A model generated the notes under the pieces. The model worked only from the letters and a program-made list of their open reading frames with translations. It did no database searches and had not been told where the DNA came from. 64,000 nucleotides of DNA. Source: Blautia sp. (GTDB lineage: Bacteria > Bacillota > Clostridia > Lachnospirales > Lachnospiraceae). The translations under genes were made by a program, and so were the position numbers. The stretch lies in NCBI GenBank assembly GCA_022769545.1, contig JALEJS010000019.1:1-64000 (forward strand), read 5' to 3'. Below, piece by piece: positions 1 to 9,477 of the stretch. Each line of letters opens with the position of its first letter. The stretch's first letter is position 1.

Positions 1-44
1 TGGATGAACCCGATATCGAGATAGAAGAAAGGAGGCACTTTAAA

Positions 45-434
45 ATGGCAAAGGGACATAGAAGCCAGATTAAGAGAGCCAGAAATGAGAATAATAGAGA
101 GACAAGACCGTCTGCAAAATTATCTTATGCTAGAATTTCTGTTCAGAAAGCATGCTATGTATTAGATGTTATCCGCGGCAAAGACGTGCAGACAGCACTT
201 GGTATCCTGACATACAACCCGAGATACGCTTCCAGCGTGATCAAGAAACTTCTTGAATCCGCAATCGCAAATGCGGAAAACAACAACGGTAAGAGCGCAG
301 ACAACCTCTACATTGCAGAGTGCTATGCAAACAAAGGACCTACAATGAAGAGAATTCAGCCAAGAGCACAGGGCAGAGCTTACAGAATCGAAAAGAGAAC
401 AAGCCATATCACCATCGTGCTGGATGAAAGATAA
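45..434 (+). CDS. rplV: 50S ribosomal protein L22
   Basis: This 129-residue protein is L22, a large-subunit protein that binds 23S rRNA and lines the nascent-peptide exit tunnel. The C-terminal tunnel-hairpin region is recognisable ([13 protein letters not shown] around residues 102-114) and length is slightly above the usual 110-115 because of a basic N-terminal extension. An AAAGGAGG ribosome site at 28-35 fixes the ATG. The next gene is rpsC, 11 bp on, as in the standard S10 cluster. Bases 1-44 should follow rpsS, but I could not recognise an S19 C-terminus there, so nothing is called upstream. Confidence 0.97.
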   Translation: MAKGHRSQIKRARNENNRETRPSAKLSYARISVQKACYVLDVIRGKDVQTALGILTYNPRYASSVIKKLLESAIANAENNNGKSADNLYIAECYANKGPTMKRIQPRAQGRAYRIEKRTSHITIVLDER

Positions 435-445
435 GGAGGAAAAGC

Positions 446-1102
446 ATGGGACAGAAAGTTAACCCACATGGCCTTAGAGTCGGTGTTATCAAAGATTGGG
501 ATTCCAGATGGTATGCAGAGAGCGATTTCGCAGACTATCTTGTAGAAGACTACAATATCAGAACATTTCTGAAGAAGAAACTTTACAGCGCAGGTGTTTC
601 CAAGATTGAGATCGAGAGAGCATCTGACAGAGTAAAAATTATCATCTATACAGCAAAACCTGGTATCGTAATCGGTAAAGGCGGAGCTGAGATTGAAAAA
701 GTGAAAGCTGAATTACAGAAATATACAGACAAGAAACTGATCGTTGACATCAAAGAGGTTAAGAGACCGGACAGAGATGCTCAGCTGGTAGCAGAGAACA
801 TCGCACTGCAGCTTGAGAACCGTATCTCCTTCAGACGTGCAATGAAATCCACAATGCAGAGAACCATGAAGGCTGGTGCAAAGGGTATCAAAACATCCGT
901 ATCCGGACGTCTCGGCGGAGCAGATATGGCTCGTACCGAATTCTACAGCGAAGGAACCATCCCGCTTCAGACTCTTCGTGCAGACATCGATTATGGATTT
1001 GCTGAAGCAGACACCACATACGGAAAAGTTGGTGTAAAAGCGTGGGTATACAATGGTGAAGTACTTCCTACAAAAGGAACTAAGGAAGGGAGCGATAAAT
1101 AA
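446..1102 (+). CDS. rpsC: 30S ribosomal protein S3
   Basis: S3 (218 residues) sits at the mRNA entry of the 30S subunit. The N-terminus [15 protein letters not shown] and the KH-domain loop [12 protein letters not shown] (about residues 75-86) are diagnostic, and the C-terminal [11 protein letters not shown] motif is present. AAGGAGG lies just before the ATG. The TAA stop shares one base with the rplP start (1102), so the two are probably translationally coupled. Confidence 0.98.
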   Translation: MGQKVNPHGLRVGVIKDWDSRWYAESDFADYLVEDYNIRTFLKKKLYSAGVSKIEIERASDRVKIIIYTAKPGIVIGKGGAEIEKVKAELQKYTDKKLIVDIKEVKRPDRDAQLVAENIALQLENRISFRRAMKSTMQRTMKAGAKGIKTSVSGRLGGADMARTEFYSEGTIPLQTLRADIDYGFAEADTTYGKVGVKAWVYNGEVLPTKGTKEGSDK

Positions 1103-1539
1103 TGTTAATGCCAAAAAGAGTAAAACGTCGTAAACAGTTCCGCGGCACCATGAGAGGAAAAGCCCTCAGAGGAAACAAAATCAATTATGGTGAATTCGGA
1201 CTTGTTGCAACCGAGCCTTGCTGGATCAAATCCAATCAGATCGAGGCAGCCCGTATCGCTATGACTCGTTACATTAAGCGTGGCGGTAAAGTTTGGATTA
1301 AAATTTTCCCAGATAAACCTGTAACAGCAAAACCAGCAGAAACACGTATGGGTTCCGGAAAGGGTACCCTGGAATACTGGGTAGCAGTTGTAAAACCAGG
1401 ACGTGTAATGTTCGAAATCGCAGGCGTTTCCGAAGAGGTTGCCCGCGAGGCATTACGTCTTGCAATGCACAAGTTGCCATGTAAATGTAAAATCGTTTCT
1501 CGTGCAGACTTAGAAGGCGGTGATAACAGTGAAAATTAA
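1102..1539 (+). CDS. rplP: 50S ribosomal protein L16
   Basis: L16 (145 residues) binds 23S rRNA near the A-site tRNA. The [15 protein letters not shown] start is the family norm, so the ATG at 1102 is preferred over the in-frame ATG at 1108. The [18 protein letters not shown] segment is the conserved core. It begins on the last base of rpsC and its 3' end overlaps the start of rpmC, giving a tightly packed cluster. Confidence 0.97.
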   Translation: MLMPKRVKRRKQFRGTMRGKALRGNKINYGEFGLVATEPCWIKSNQIEAARIAMTRYIKRGGKVWIKIFPDKPVTAKPAETRMGSGKGTLEYWVAVVKPGRVMFEIAGVSEEVAREALRLAMHKLPCKCKIVSRADLEGGDNSEN

Positions 1540-1738
1540 TAAATTCGTAGAAGATTTAAAAGCAAAATCAGCTGCAGAATTAAATGAAGAATTAGTAGCT
1601 GCTAAGAAAGAACTCTTTAATCTGAGATTTCAGAATGCAACCAATCAATTAGACAATACCGGTCGAATCAAGGAAGTTCGCCGCAATATTGCCAGAATCC
1701 AGACAGTAATCACTGAAAAGGCTAACGCTTCCAAGTAG
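1529..1738 (+). CDS. rpmC: 50S ribosomal protein L29
   Basis: L29 (69 residues) is a small helical-hairpin protein at the exit-tunnel rim. The first helix [18 protein letters not shown] and the FNLRFQ motif identify it. Two in-frame GTG codons occur (1520 and 1529). I chose 1529 because it gives the usual start of the family, MKINKF, and the purine-rich AAGGCGGTGAT at 1514-1524 is then correctly spaced. It overlaps the end of rplP by 11 bp. Confidence 0.93.
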   Translation: MKINKFVEDLKAKSAAELNEELVAAKKELFNLRFQNATNQLDNTGRIKEVRRNIARIQTVITEKANASK

Positions 1739-1759
1739 TGAATATAGGAGGAAACAATC

Positions 1760-2014
1760 GTGGAAAGAAATCTGAGAAAAACCCGTGTGGGTAAGGTTGT
1801 CAGCAACAAGATGGACAAAACCGTTGTCGTTGCCATTGAAGACCATGTAAAACATCCTCTTTACAAAAAGATCGTGAAGAGAACATATAAACTGAAAGCT
1901 CATGATGAGAACAATGAGTGCAATATCGGTGATACCGTTAAAGTAATGGAAACCAGACCGCTGTCCAAGGACAAGAGATGGAGACTGGTCGAAATTGTAG
2001 AGAAAGCTAAATAA
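1760..2014 (+). CDS. rpsQ: 30S ribosomal protein S17
   Basis: S17 (84 residues) is an OB-fold primary 16S rRNA-binding protein. The [19 protein letters not shown] start and the [18 protein letters not shown] ending are diagnostic. The start codon is GTG, preceded by AGGAGG at 1746-1751. It lies between rpmC and rplN as expected. Confidence 0.97.
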   Translation: MERNLRKTRVGKVVSNKMDKTVVVAIEDHVKHPLYKKIVKRTYKLKAHDENNECNIGDTVKVMETRPLSKDKRWRLVEIVEKAK

Positions 2015-2027
2015 GGAGGAGACCAGG

Positions 2028-2396
2028 ATGATTCAGCAGGAAACCAGATTAAAAGTTGCCGACAACACTGGTGCAAAAGAAATCCTTTGTATTCGTGTTA
2101 TGGGCGGCTCTACAAGAAGATATGCAAACATCGGCGATACCATCATTGCCACCGTTAAAGATGCAACACCAGGCGGCGTTGTAAAAAAAGGTGACGTTGT
2201 GAAAGCAGTTGTCGTAAGAAGTAAAAAAGGCGCACGTCGTAAAGATGGATCCTACATCCGTTTCGATGAAAACGCTGCAGTAATCATTAAAGATGATTTA
2301 ACTCCGAGAGGAACACGTATCTTTGGACCGGTTGCCAGAGAGCTTCGTGAGAAGAAATTCATGAAGATCGTTTCCTTAGCTCCGGAAGTATTATAG
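2028..2396 (+). CDS. rplN: 50S ribosomal protein L14
   Basis: L14 (122 residues, the family length) is a beta-barrel protein of the 50S subunit that contacts S12/16S rRNA at the bridge region. [18 protein letters not shown] at the start and the [13 protein letters not shown] block near the end are family signatures. AAGGAGGAG precedes the ATG. It is followed 11 bp later by rplX. Confidence 0.98.
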   Translation: MIQQETRLKVADNTGAKEILCIRVMGGSTRRYANIGDTIIATVKDATPGGVVKKGDVVKAVVVRSKKGARRKDGSYIRFDENAAVIIKDDLTPRGTRIFGPVARELREKKFMKIVSLAPEVL

Positions 2397-2407
2397 GAGG
2401 GTGCCTA

Positions 2408-2719
2408 ATGTCAGCTATGAAAATTAAAAAAGGTGACACAGTTAAGGTGATCGCCGGAAAAGATAAAGGCAAAGACGGTAAAGTTCTCGCAGTAAATCCG
2501 AAAGACAATACCGTTCTGGTAGAAAACGTAAATATGGTAACCAAACATACAAAACCTTCTGTAGCAAACCAGAATGGCGGAATTATCACAAAAGAAGCTC
2601 CGCTCCATATCTCCAACGTTATGCTGGTTGTTGACGGAAAAGCTACAAGAGTTGGTTTCAAGATGGATGGTGAGAAAAAAGTCCGCGTTGCAAAGGCAAC
2701 CGGCAAGGTGATCGACTAA
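2408..2719 (+). CDS. rplX: 50S ribosomal protein L24
   Basis: L24 (103 residues) initiates 50S assembly and carries an N-terminal KOW motif, seen as [20 protein letters not shown] (about residues 7-26). Ribosome site AGGAGG at 2395-2400. Length matches the short Firmicute form. Confidence 0.97.
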   Translation: MSAMKIKKGDTVKVIAGKDKGKDGKVLAVNPKDNTVLVENVNMVTKHTKPSVANQNGGIITKEAPLHISNVMLVVDGKATRVGFKMDGEKKVRVAKATGKVID

Positions 2720-2741
2720 TTGAGAGAGGAGGCAGACATAA

Positions 2742-3281
2742 ATGAGCAGATTAAGAGAAATTTACGAGAATGAGATCATGGATGCCATGACCAAGAAATT
2801 CGGATATAAAAATGTTATGGAAGTGCCAAAACTCGATAAGATCGTTGTTAACATGGGTGTTGGTGAAGCAAAAGAAAACGCAAAGGTTCTGGATTCTGCA
2901 ATCGCAGACATGGAACTGATCACAGGACAGAAGGCAGTTGCAACAAAAGCAAAAAAATCTGTCGCAAACTTCAAAATCAGAGAGGGTATGCCCATCGGAT
3001 GCAAAGTAACTCTTCGTGGTGAGAAGATGTACGAGTTTGCAGATCGTCTGATTAACTTAGCTCTTCCTCGTGTACGTGACTTCCGCGGCGTAAACCCCAA
3101 CGCATTCGATGGCAGAGGAAATTACGCTCTTGGTATCAAAGAGCAGCTGATTTTCCCGGAAGTTGAGTACGATAAAGTCGATAAAGTCAGAGGTATGGAT
3201 GTTATTTTTGTTACCACTGCTAAAACCGACGAAGAAGCTCGTGAATTATTGACATTATTCAATATGCCATTTGCAAAATAG
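2742..3281 (+). CDS. rplE: 50S ribosomal protein L5
   Basis: L5 (179 residues) binds 5S rRNA and forms the central protuberance. The [15 protein letters not shown] start and the [20 protein letters not shown] segment are characteristic. It is preceded by GAGAGGAGG and followed by rpsN 13 bp downstream. Confidence 0.98.
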   Translation: MSRLREIYENEIMDAMTKKFGYKNVMEVPKLDKIVVNMGVGEAKENAKVLDSAIADMELITGQKAVATKAKKSVANFKIREGMPIGCKVTLRGEKMYEFADRLINLALPRVRDFRGVNPNAFDGRGNYALGIKEQLIFPEVEYDKVDKVRGMDVIFVTTAKTDEEARELLTLFNMPFAK

Positions 3282-3294
3282 GAGGAATTGATTC

Positions 3295-3480
3295 ATGGCT
3301 AAGACAGCAATGAAAATCAAACAGCAGCGCAAGCAGAAATTCTCCACCAGAGAATACAATCGCTGCAGAATCTGTGGTCGTCCACATGCATATTTAAGAA
3401 AATACGGAATCTGCAGAATCTGTTTCCGTGAATTAGCATACAAAGGACAGATTCCCGGAGTAAAGAAAGCCAGCTGGTAA
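3295..3480 (+). CDS. rpsN: 30S ribosomal protein S14, zinc-binding type Z
   Basis: This is the short, zinc-ribbon form of S14 (61 residues). The four cysteines are C24, C27, C40 and C43 in CRICG and CRICF. The long zinc-free paralogue induced by zinc starvation in some Firmicutes is not in this window. The start has a clear GGAGG at 3282-3286. A 174-bp gap with secondary structure follows before rpsH. Confidence 0.97.
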   Translation: MAKTAMKIKQQRKQKFSTREYNRCRICGRPHAYLRKYGICRICFRELAYKGQIPGVKKASW

Positions 3481-3654
3481 TCTGATGCTCTGATCCATGC
3501 AGTCCGAAGGGCGGCACAGGAATAAAACAGATCGTTCGAAGGAACTTAATGAGTGCGGGTCAGTGACACGGCACGAATTAAGTGAATCGGACATCACAGA
3601 TACAATGAACAGTAAAACGACATGTCAAGTCTGAAAATTCAGGAGGAAACTAAC
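3481..3654 (+). promoter_or_regulatory. structured leader between rpsN and rpsH (candidate r-protein autoregulatory RNA)
   Basis: There is no gene in these 174 bases, which is long for this cluster where gaps are otherwise 10-30 bp. It can fold: ACTTAAT at 3544-3550 pairs perfectly with ATTAAGT at 3577-3583, and inside it GTGC (3553-3556) pairs with GCAC (3571-3574). The apex is GGTCAGTGACAC. No T-run follows, so this is not a terminator. Its place just before rpsH is compatible with translational feedback by S8 or another spc protein, but that is inference. Confidence 0.4.
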
Positions 3655-4056
3655 ATGACAATGAGTGATCCGATTGCAGATATGCTTACAAGAATCCGTA
3701 ATGCAAATACTGCAAAACATGATACAGTAGATGTTCCGGCATCCAAAATGAAAATCGCAATCGCAGATATCCTGGTTGACGAAGGATATATTGCAAAATA
3801 TGATCTTGTAGAAGACGGCGTTGTAAAAACAATGCACATCACACTGAAATACGGTGAAGACAAGAACCAGAAAATCATCACAGGACTGAAGAGAATCTCC
3901 AAACCGGGTCTTCGTGTTTACGCAGGCAAGGATGAGCTGCCAAAGGTTCTGGGTGGACTTGGTATCGCAATCCTTTCCACAAACAAAGGCGTTATCACAG
4001 ACAAAGAAGCACGTAAACTGAAAGTTGGCGGTGAGGTGCTGGCATTCGTATGGTAA
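3655..4056 (+). CDS. rpsH: 30S ribosomal protein S8
   Basis: S8 (133 residues) is a primary 16S rRNA binder. [18 protein letters not shown] and the C-terminal [15 protein letters not shown] motif are diagnostic. The frame is open back to 3622, but AGGAGG at 3641-3646 is correctly spaced only for the ATG at 3655, which also gives the family length. Confidence 0.97.
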   Translation: MTMSDPIADMLTRIRNANTAKHDTVDVPASKMKIAIADILVDEGYIAKYDLVEDGVVKTMHITLKYGEDKNQKIITGLKRISKPGLRVYAGKDELPKVLGGLGIAILSTNKGVITDKEARKLKVGGEVLAFVW

Positions 4057-4094
4057 CCTTTCAAAGGGTTTTCATGATAGAGAAAAACTGAAAA

Positions 4095-4117
4095 CAGAGA
4101 GAAGATGCTTCTCTCCG
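4095..4117 (+). other. small hairpin in the rpsH-rplF gap
   Basis: The 88-bp gap between rpsH and rplF holds the inverted repeat GAGAGAAG-atg-CTTCTCTC. It lacks a following T-run and is followed by the rplF ribosome site AAGGAGG at 4130-4136. It may be a processing or stability element; function unknown. Confidence 0.35.
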
Positions 4118-4144
4118 ACAATTTAAGTAAGGAGGACAAAATAT

Positions 4145-4684
4145 ATGTCACGAATCGGTAGACTTCCGGTTGCGATTCCGGCTGGCGTAGAGGTAAAAGT
4201 TGCTGACGGAAATGTAGTAACCGTAAAAGGACCAAAGGGAACACTTGAAAGAGCACTTCCTGCAGAAATGGAAATCAAGGTTGAAGACGGTCACGTTGTA
4301 GTTACAAGACCGAACGACCTTAAGAAAATGAAATCTCTTCACGGTTTGACAAGAAGCCTGATCCACAACATGGTAGTGGGTGTAAGCGAGGGTTATACAA
4401 AGACTCTTGAAGTCAACGGTGTAGGTTATAGAGCAGCAAAACAGGGTAAAAAGCTTACTCTGAATCTGGGATACTCTCACCCGGTTGAAATGGAAGATCC
4501 GGAAGGTCTGGAGTCCAAAGTAGACGGAAACAAGATCATCATTTCCGGTATCAGCAAGGAAAAAGTTGGTCAGTATGCAGCTGAAATCAGAGACAAGAGA
4601 AGACCTGAGCCATACAAGGGCAAGGGAATCAAGTATGCTGATGAAGTGATCAGACGTAAAGTTGGTAAGACCGGTAAGAAATAA
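4145..4684 (+). CDS. rplF: 50S ribosomal protein L6
   Basis: L6 (179 residues) lies near the factor-binding site of the 50S subunit. [15 protein letters not shown] opens the protein and the conserved [19 protein letters not shown] signature closes it (about residues 154-172). AAGGAGG at 4130-4136 sets the start. Confidence 0.98.
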   Translation: MSRIGRLPVAIPAGVEVKVADGNVVTVKGPKGTLERALPAEMEIKVEDGHVVVTRPNDLKKMKSLHGLTRSLIHNMVVGVSEGYTKTLEVNGVGYRAAKQGKKLTLNLGYSHPVEMEDPEGLESKVDGNKIIISGISKEKVGQYAAEIRDKRRPEPYKGKGIKYADEVIRRKVGKTGKK

Positions 4685-4701
4685 TTAAGGAGGGTGAGAA
4701 A

Positions 4702-5070
4702 ATGGTAAGCAAAGAATCCAGAGCGAAAATTCGTGAGAATAAGCATAGAAGATTACGTCATCATCTGGCAGGTACCGCACAGGCTCCGCGTCTTGCAGTA
4801 TTCCGTTCCAACAAGCATATGTATGCACAGATTATTGATGACACAGAAGGAAAAACTTTAGTATCAGCTTCTACTCTTCAGAAAGAAGTAAAAGCAGAAC
4901 TGACATATACCGATGATGTTGCAGCAGCAGCTAAACTTGGCGAGGTAATCGGCAAGAAAGCACTGGAAGCCGGCATCAAGGAAGTTGTATTCGACAGAGG
5001 CGGATACATCTATCACGGTAAAGTTAAGGCATTGGCAGACGCAGCTCGTGAAGCTGGTCTGGAATTCTAG
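4702..5070 (+). CDS. rplR: 50S ribosomal protein L18
   Basis: L18 (122 residues) binds 5S rRNA with L5 and L25. The [18 protein letters not shown] motif (about residues 31-48) and the [20 protein letters not shown] end are family signatures. AAGGAGG precedes the ATG; rpsE follows after 17 bp. Confidence 0.98.
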   Translation: MVSKESRAKIRENKHRRLRHHLAGTAQAPRLAVFRSNKHMYAQIIDDTEGKTLVSASTLQKEVKAELTYTDDVAAAAKLGEVIGKKALEAGIKEVVFDRGGYIYHGKVKALADAAREAGLEF

Positions 5071-5087
5071 AAAGGGAGGAGCAACAC

Positions 5088-5597
5088 ATGAGACGTAATC
5101 TTATTGATGCGAGTCAGTTGGAATTAGAAGACAAAGTAGTATCAATTAAGCGTGTAACTAAGGTTGTTAAAGGCGGACGTAACATGCGTTTCACAGCCCT
5201 GGTTGTTGTTGGTGACGGCAACGGACACGTTGGAGCAGGCTTGGGAAAGGCAGCTGAAATTCCGGAAGCAATCCGCAAAGGAAAAGAGGATGCCATGAAG
5301 AAACTGGTATCTGTGGCAAGAGATGAGAACGGATCCATCACACATGACTATGTTGGTAAGTTCGGAAGCGCAGAAATGCTTCTGAAGAGAGCTCCGGAAG
5401 GTACCGGTGTTATCGCCGGTGGTCCGGCCCGTGCAGTCATCGAGCTTGCAGGTATCAAAAACATCCGTACAAAATGTATGGGATCCAGAAACAAACAGAA
5501 TGTTGTTCTGGCTACAATCGATGGATTAAGCCAGTTAAAGACTCCGGAAGAAGTTGCAAAGCTTCGCGGAAAATCTGTTGATGAGATCTTGGCATAA
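5088..5597 (+). CDS. rpsE: 30S ribosomal protein S5
   Basis: S5 (169 residues) is involved in decoding accuracy and mRNA unwinding at the entry channel. It has the N-terminal double-stranded RNA-binding fold ([19 protein letters not shown]) and the S5 C-terminal domain ([15 protein letters not shown]...KCMGSRN). AAAGGGAGGAG lies before the ATG. The TAA stop is part of the rpmD ribosome site. Confidence 0.98.
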   Translation: MRRNLIDASQLELEDKVVSIKRVTKVVKGGRNMRFTALVVVGDGNGHVGAGLGKAAEIPEAIRKGKEDAMKKLVSVARDENGSITHDYVGKFGSAEMLLKRAPEGTGVIAGGPARAVIELAGIKNIRTKCMGSRNKQNVVLATIDGLSQLKTPEEVAKLRGKSVDEILA

Positions 5598-5611
5598 GGA
5601 GGAGAATGAAA

Positions 5612-5794
5612 ATGGCAGATACATTAAAAGTTACATTAGTAAAATCTCCGATTGGTGCAGTTCCGAAACACAAAAAGACAGTTGAGGCTATGGGCCTTAC
5701 CAAGCTTCATAAAACCGTTGTAATGCCGAACAATGCAGCTACAAAGGGAATGATTCAGCAGGTACAGCACCTGGTAAAGGTGGAAGAGGCTTAA
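5612..5794 (+). CDS. rpmD: 50S ribosomal protein L30
   Basis: L30 (60 residues) is a small 50S protein. LKVTLVKSPIGAVPKHKKTV and the LGLTKLHKTV-type motif (here MGLTKLHKTVV) identify it. An ATG at 5606 is in frame two codons earlier, but AAGGAGG at 5596-5602 is 9 bp from 5612 and only 3 bp from 5606, so 5612 is chosen. The spc cluster order rpsE-rpmD-rplO is standard. Confidence 0.94.
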   Translation: MADTLKVTLVKSPIGAVPKHKKTVEAMGLTKLHKTVVMPNNAATKGMIQQVQHLVKVEEA

Positions 5795-5863
5795 GAAGAG
5801 CTTCTTCCCGCAATCATCAGATAACGTAATCAGATTTTAAAAGAATAAAAGGAGGTGCCAAAC

Positions 5864-6304
5864 ATGGATTTATCAAACTTAAGACCAGCAGAAGGTTCTA
5901 AGCACAGCGATAATTTCAGAAGAGGCCGTGGACATGGTTCTGGAAACGGAAAAACAGCCGGTAAAGGACACAAAGGACAGTTAGCTCGTTCCGGACATAA
6001 GAAACCGGGATTTGAAGGTGGACAGATGCCTTTATACAGACGTCTTCCAAAGAGAGGCTTCTATAACAGAAATACAAAAGAAATCATCGCGATCAACGTT
6101 GACGTACTCAACCGTTTTGAAGATGGTGCAGAAGTAACTGTTGATAGCTTACTTGCAAGCCGTGCAATTTCCAAAGCAGGCGACGGTGTTAAGATTCTTG
6201 GAAATGGTGAACTGACCAAGAAACTCAACGTTAAGGTGAATGCTGTTAGCGAGACTGCTAAGGCCAAAATTGAAGCTGCTGGTGGTACAGTAGAGGTGAT
6301 TTAA
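5864..6304 (+). CDS. rplO: 50S ribosomal protein L15
   Basis: L15 (146 residues) is a 23S rRNA-binding assembly protein. The glycine/arginine-rich N-terminus ([20 protein letters not shown]) and [18 protein letters not shown] are diagnostic. A GTG at 5855 is in frame but is part of the ribosome site itself (AAAGGAGGTG), so the ATG at 5864 is the start. The TAA overlaps the secY ATG by one base. Confidence 0.97.
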   Translation: MDLSNLRPAEGSKHSDNFRRGRGHGSGNGKTAGKGHKGQLARSGHKKPGFEGGQMPLYRRLPKRGFYNRNTKEIIAINVDVLNRFEDGAEVTVDSLLASRAISKAGDGVKILGNGELTKKLNVKVNAVSETAKAKIEAAGGTVEVI

Positions 6305-7620
6305 TGTTTGAGACTCTTAGAAACGCTTTCCGAGTGAAAGAAATGCGTCGCAAACTGCTTTATGTTCTCGGTATGATCCTGGTAATCCGTCTGGGTTCCC
6401 AGCTTCCCGTACCGGGAATTGACAGCGAATATTTTAAAGAGTGGTTTGCAAGCAATACTGGAGATGCTTTCAATTTCTTTGATGCATTTACCGGTGGTTC
6501 CTTTACGCAGATGTCGATTTTTGCTTTGAATATCACACCGTACATCACTTCTTCCATTATCATGCAGCTTCTTACCATTGCCATCCCGGCACTGGAAGAA
6601 ATGCACAGAGATGGAGAGGAAGGCCGCAAGAAAATCACAGCGATTACCCGTTATGTGACGGTCGGTCTTGCACTGTTTGAATCCACTGCCATGGCAATCG
6701 GATTCGGTAGAAGCAACATCATCCCGAATATGAATTTCTGGAATGGTGTTGTGGTTGTAACCTGCCTGACGGCTGGTTCCGCAATGCTGATGTGGATCGG
6801 TGAGCGTATTACCGAAAAGGGTGTCGGAAATGGTATTTCCATCGTCCTGACGGTAAATATCATCTCACGTATTCCAAGTGATATTGCTCTTCTGATTGAG
6901 AACTTCATTCAGGGAAAAACCATTGCAAAAGGCACTCTTGCAGCTTTGATCATTGCAGCGATCATTATTCTGGTCATTGTATTTGTATTGATTCTGAATG
7001 GTGCTGAGAGAAGAATTCCCGTGCAGTATTCCAAAAAGATGGTTGGAAGAAAGCTTATGGGCGGACAGTCAACCAACATTCCGCTGAAAGTGAATACGGC
7101 AGGTGTTATTCCGGTTATCTTTGCGTCTTCCATCATGTCCTTCCCGGGAATTATTGCCCAGTTTGCCGGAAAAGCAAACGGAACAGGTATTGGAAGCGAA
7201 ATTATCAGAGGTCTTTCCTCCGGTAACTGGTTTAACCCCAAACAGCTTCAGTACAGCTGGGGACTGATTCTTTACATTGTATTATGCGTATTCTTTGCAT
7301 ATTTTTATACTTCCATCACATTTAATCCGCTGGAAGTAGCAGATAATATCAAGAAACAGGGTGGATTTATTCCGGGTATCCGTCCGGGTAAACCGACATC
7401 TGATTATCTGACCAGGATTTTAAATTACATTATATTTATCGGTTCTGTGGGCCTGATCATCGTAGTTGTCATTCCGTTTTTCTTTAACGGTGTGTTCGGA
7501 GCGAATGTTTCTTTCGGCGGAACATCTCTGATCATTATTGTCAGTGTAATTCTGGAAACTGTCAAACAGATGGAATCCCAGATGCTGGTACGTAACTATA
7601 AAGGCTTCTTGAACGACTAA
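6304..7620 (+). CDS. secY: preprotein translocase subunit SecY
   Basis: SecY (438 residues) is the protein-conducting channel of the Sec translocon in the cytoplasmic membrane. Ten hydrophobic segments are visible, and the motifs RLGSQLPVPGID (first periplasmic loop), SFTQMSIFALNITPYITSSI (plug/TM2) and the cytoplasmic loop RRIPVQYSKKMVGRK are family hallmarks. It starts on the last base of the rplO stop codon, so it is probably coupled. A hairpin follows before adk. Confidence 0.98.
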   Translation: MFETLRNAFRVKEMRRKLLYVLGMILVIRLGSQLPVPGIDSEYFKEWFASNTGDAFNFFDAFTGGSFTQMSIFALNITPYITSSIIMQLLTIAIPALEEMHRDGEEGRKKITAITRYVTVGLALFESTAMAIGFGRSNIIPNMNFWNGVVVVTCLTAGSAMLMWIGERITEKGVGNGISIVLTVNIISRIPSDIALLIENFIQGKTIAKGTLAALIIAAIIILVIVFVLILNGAERRIPVQYSKKMVGRKLMGGQSTNIPLKVNTAGVIPVIFASSIMSFPGIIAQFAGKANGTGIGSEIIRGLSSGNWFNPKQLQYSWGLILYIVLCVFFAYFYTSITFNPLEVADNIKKQGGFIPGIRPGKPTSDYLTRILNYIIFIGSVGLIIVVVIPFFFNGVFGANVSFGGTSLIIIVSVILETVKQMESQMLVRNYKGFLND

Positions 7621-7625
7621 AAATG

Positions 7626-7654
7626 AAGGTTGCGGTGAATCTCATCGCAGCCTT
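7626..7654 (+). other. hairpin between secY and adk (possible attenuator)
   Basis: AAGGTTGCG (7626-7634) pairs with CGCAGCCTT (7646-7654), extended inward by GTGA/TCAT, giving a 13-bp stem with a three-base loop. Only a weak T-rich stretch (TGATTTGG) follows, so full termination is unlikely. It could reduce expression of adk-map-infA relative to the ribosomal genes. Confidence 0.45.
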
Positions 7655-7699
7655 GATTTGGTGGTAGCAAAAATACTATTATAAACGGAGGATATGAAT

Positions 7700-8344
7700 A
7701 TGAGAATTATCATGCTTGGCGCACCTGGTGCAGGAAAAGGAACTCAGGCAAAGAAGATTGCTGAAAAATACGGTATTCCGCATATTTCCACAGGAGATAT
7801 ATTCCGCGCAAACATCAAAAACGGAACCGAGCTGGGCAAAAAAGCCAAAACATACATGGATCAGGGACTTCTCGTTCCGGATGAACTGACCTGTGATCTG
7901 GTTGTTGACAGAATTCAGCAGGAAGATGCACAGAAGGGTTATGTCCTGGATGGTTTCCCCAGAACCATTCCGCAGGCAGAGTGCCTGACCGATGCACTGA
8001 ACAAACTTGGCAGCAAAATTGATTATGCCATTGATGTGGATGTTCCGGATGAAAACATCGTAAACCGTATGGGTGGAAGACGTGCGTGTCTGAAATGCGG
8101 TGCAACCTACCATGTGGTATTTGCAGCTCCCAAGACAGAGGGCGTATGTGACGCTTGCGGAGAGGCTCTGGTTCTCCGTGACGATGACAAGCCGGAAACC
8201 GTTCAGAAGCGTCTGAATGTTTATCATGAGCAGACACAGCCGCTCATTGATTACTATACTGCACAGGGTGTCCTGAAAACAGTGGATGGAACAAAGAACC
8301 TGGAGGAAGTGTTCCAGGCAGTCGTTGATATTCTGGGAGAATAA
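7700..8344 (+). CDS. adk: adenylate kinase (zinc-containing form)
   Basis: Adenylate kinase (214 residues) interconverts ATP+AMP and 2 ADP in the cytosol. The P-loop [10 protein letters not shown] (about 7-16), the NMP-binding region HISTGDIFR and the LDGFPRT motif are present. The lid carries a zinc site with C130, C133, and the later CDAC pair, as in Gram-positive long-type enzymes. The ATG at 7694 is only 2 bp from GGAGG (7687-7691), so the second ATG (7700, [10 protein letters not shown]) is preferred. It lies between secY and map as usual in Firmicutes. Confidence 0.97.
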   Translation: MRIIMLGAPGAGKGTQAKKIAEKYGIPHISTGDIFRANIKNGTELGKKAKTYMDQGLLVPDELTCDLVVDRIQQEDAQKGYVLDGFPRTIPQAECLTDALNKLGSKIDYAIDVDVPDENIVNRMGGRRACLKCGATYHVVFAAPKTEGVCDACGEALVLRDDDKPETVQKRLNVYHEQTQPLIDYYTAQGVLKTVDGTKNLEEVFQAVVDILGE

Positions 8345-8347
8345 AAA

Positions 8348-9103
8348 ATGTCGGTTTCTGTTAAATCAGCACATGAGATTGAACTCATGCGAGAGGCCGG
8401 TCACCTTTTGGAAAGGGTACATGACCAGCTGGCTGCTTATATTAAACCGGGAATCAGTACAAAGGAGCTGGACCGCATTGGTGAGGATATGATCCGTTCC
8501 CTGGGCTGTACTCCCAATTTCCTGAATTATGGAGGTTTTCCAGGCTCTTTCTGCATCAGTCTGAACGACGAAGTGGTACATGGAATCCCATCCGAAGAGA
8601 AAATCATCCAGAACGGTGATCTGGTGAAAATCGATGCCGGACTGATATACAAAGGATACCATTCTGACGCTGCCAGAACATATGCTGTGGGAGAGGTTTC
8701 CGCAGAGGCACGCCAGCTGATGGATGTGACCAGAGAATGCTTTTTCGAAGGTCTGAAGGCGGCAAAGGCAGGCAATCATCTGAATGATATCTGCAAGGCA
8801 ATCGGAGCTCATGCTGCAAAATATCATTATGGGATTGTGCGGGACCTTGTGGGACATGGAATCGGAACCCATCTTCATGAAGATCCGCAGATTCCCAATT
8901 TCCCGATGAAGCGAAGAGGTGTGAAGCTGATTCCGGGAATGACACTGGCGGTTGAGCCGATGATCAACCTGGGCAGGGCAGATGTGGCCTGGCTGGATGA
9001 TGACTGGACAGTTGTGACGATGGACGGATCACTTTCCGCCCATTATGAAAATACGATTCTCATCACAGATGGAGAACCGGAGATTCTGACACTTACGAAA
9101 TAA
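8348..9103 (+). CDS. map: methionine aminopeptidase, type I
   Basis: This enzyme (251 residues) removes initiator methionine from nascent proteins. The metal-ligand motifs are visible: KIDAGLIYKGYHSDAART (two Asp), GHGIGTHLHEDP (His), VEPMINLG (Glu) and HYENTILIT (Glu). It has no N-terminal SH3/zinc extension. It begins 3 bp after adk; the ribosome site is weak (GGGAGAATAA), suggesting coupling. Confidence 0.97.
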   Translation: MSVSVKSAHEIELMREAGHLLERVHDQLAAYIKPGISTKELDRIGEDMIRSLGCTPNFLNYGGFPGSFCISLNDEVVHGIPSEEKIIQNGDLVKIDAGLIYKGYHSDAARTYAVGEVSAEARQLMDVTRECFFEGLKAAKAGNHLNDICKAIGAHAAKYHYGIVRDLVGHGIGTHLHEDPQIPNFPMKRRGVKLIPGMTLAVEPMINLGRADVAWLDDDWTVVTMDGSLSAHYENTILITDGEPEILTLTK

Positions 9104-9130
9104 GGATTGATTGACACGGGAGGTAAAGGA

Positions 9131-9349
9131 ATGTCAAAATCAGATGTAATTGAGGTAGAAGGCACCGTACTGGAAAAACTGCCGAACGCAATGTTTAAAG
9201 TGGAGCTGGAGAACAAGCATGTGGTACTTGCCCATATCAGCGGCAAGCTCCGTATGAACTTTATCCGTATTCTGCCGGGAGACAAGGTAACCATCGAGCT
9301 TTCTCCTTACGATCTTTCCAAGGGACGTATTATCTGGAGAGATAAATAA
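9131..9349 (+). CDS. infA: translation initiation factor IF-1
   Basis: IF-1 (72 residues, the standard length) binds the 30S A site during initiation. [20 protein letters not shown] opens the OB fold. The frame is open upstream to 9107, but GGGAGGTAAAGGA just before 9131 and the family start decide the ATG. The KOW-domain gene often found between map and infA in Firmicutes is absent. rpmJ, which normally follows infA directly, is 4.7 kb away. Confidence 0.97.
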   Translation: MSKSDVIEVEGTVLEKLPNAMFKVELENKHVVLAHISGKLRMNFIRILPGDKVTIELSPYDLSKGRIIWRDK

Positions 9350-9383
9350 GGGTAATCGGATAACAAATACAGAAGGAAAGAGG

Positions 9384-9440
9384 AAAGAGGGCATCGCTCA
9401 ATCATCTGATTTGATGATTTTGCGATACCCTCTTTTTCTT
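9384..9440. terminator. bidirectional terminator between infA and the PTS gene
   Basis: AAAGAGGGCATCGC pairs with GCGATACCCTCTTT around an AT-rich loop, and is flanked by T-rich sequence on the plus strand (CTCTTTTTCTT) and by A-rich sequence 5' of it that is T-rich on the minus strand. It sits between the converging infA and PTS genes, so it probably ends both transcripts and closes the S10-spc operon here. Confidence 0.75.
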
Positions 9441-9477
9441 CTTGTGGCGTCCATTCCTTATATTGCATGAATGTTTT

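Noticed and set aside
1-30. Tail of rpsS before rplV
   Set aside because: None of the three frames gives a recognisable S19 C-terminus, so the gene probably ends before the window.
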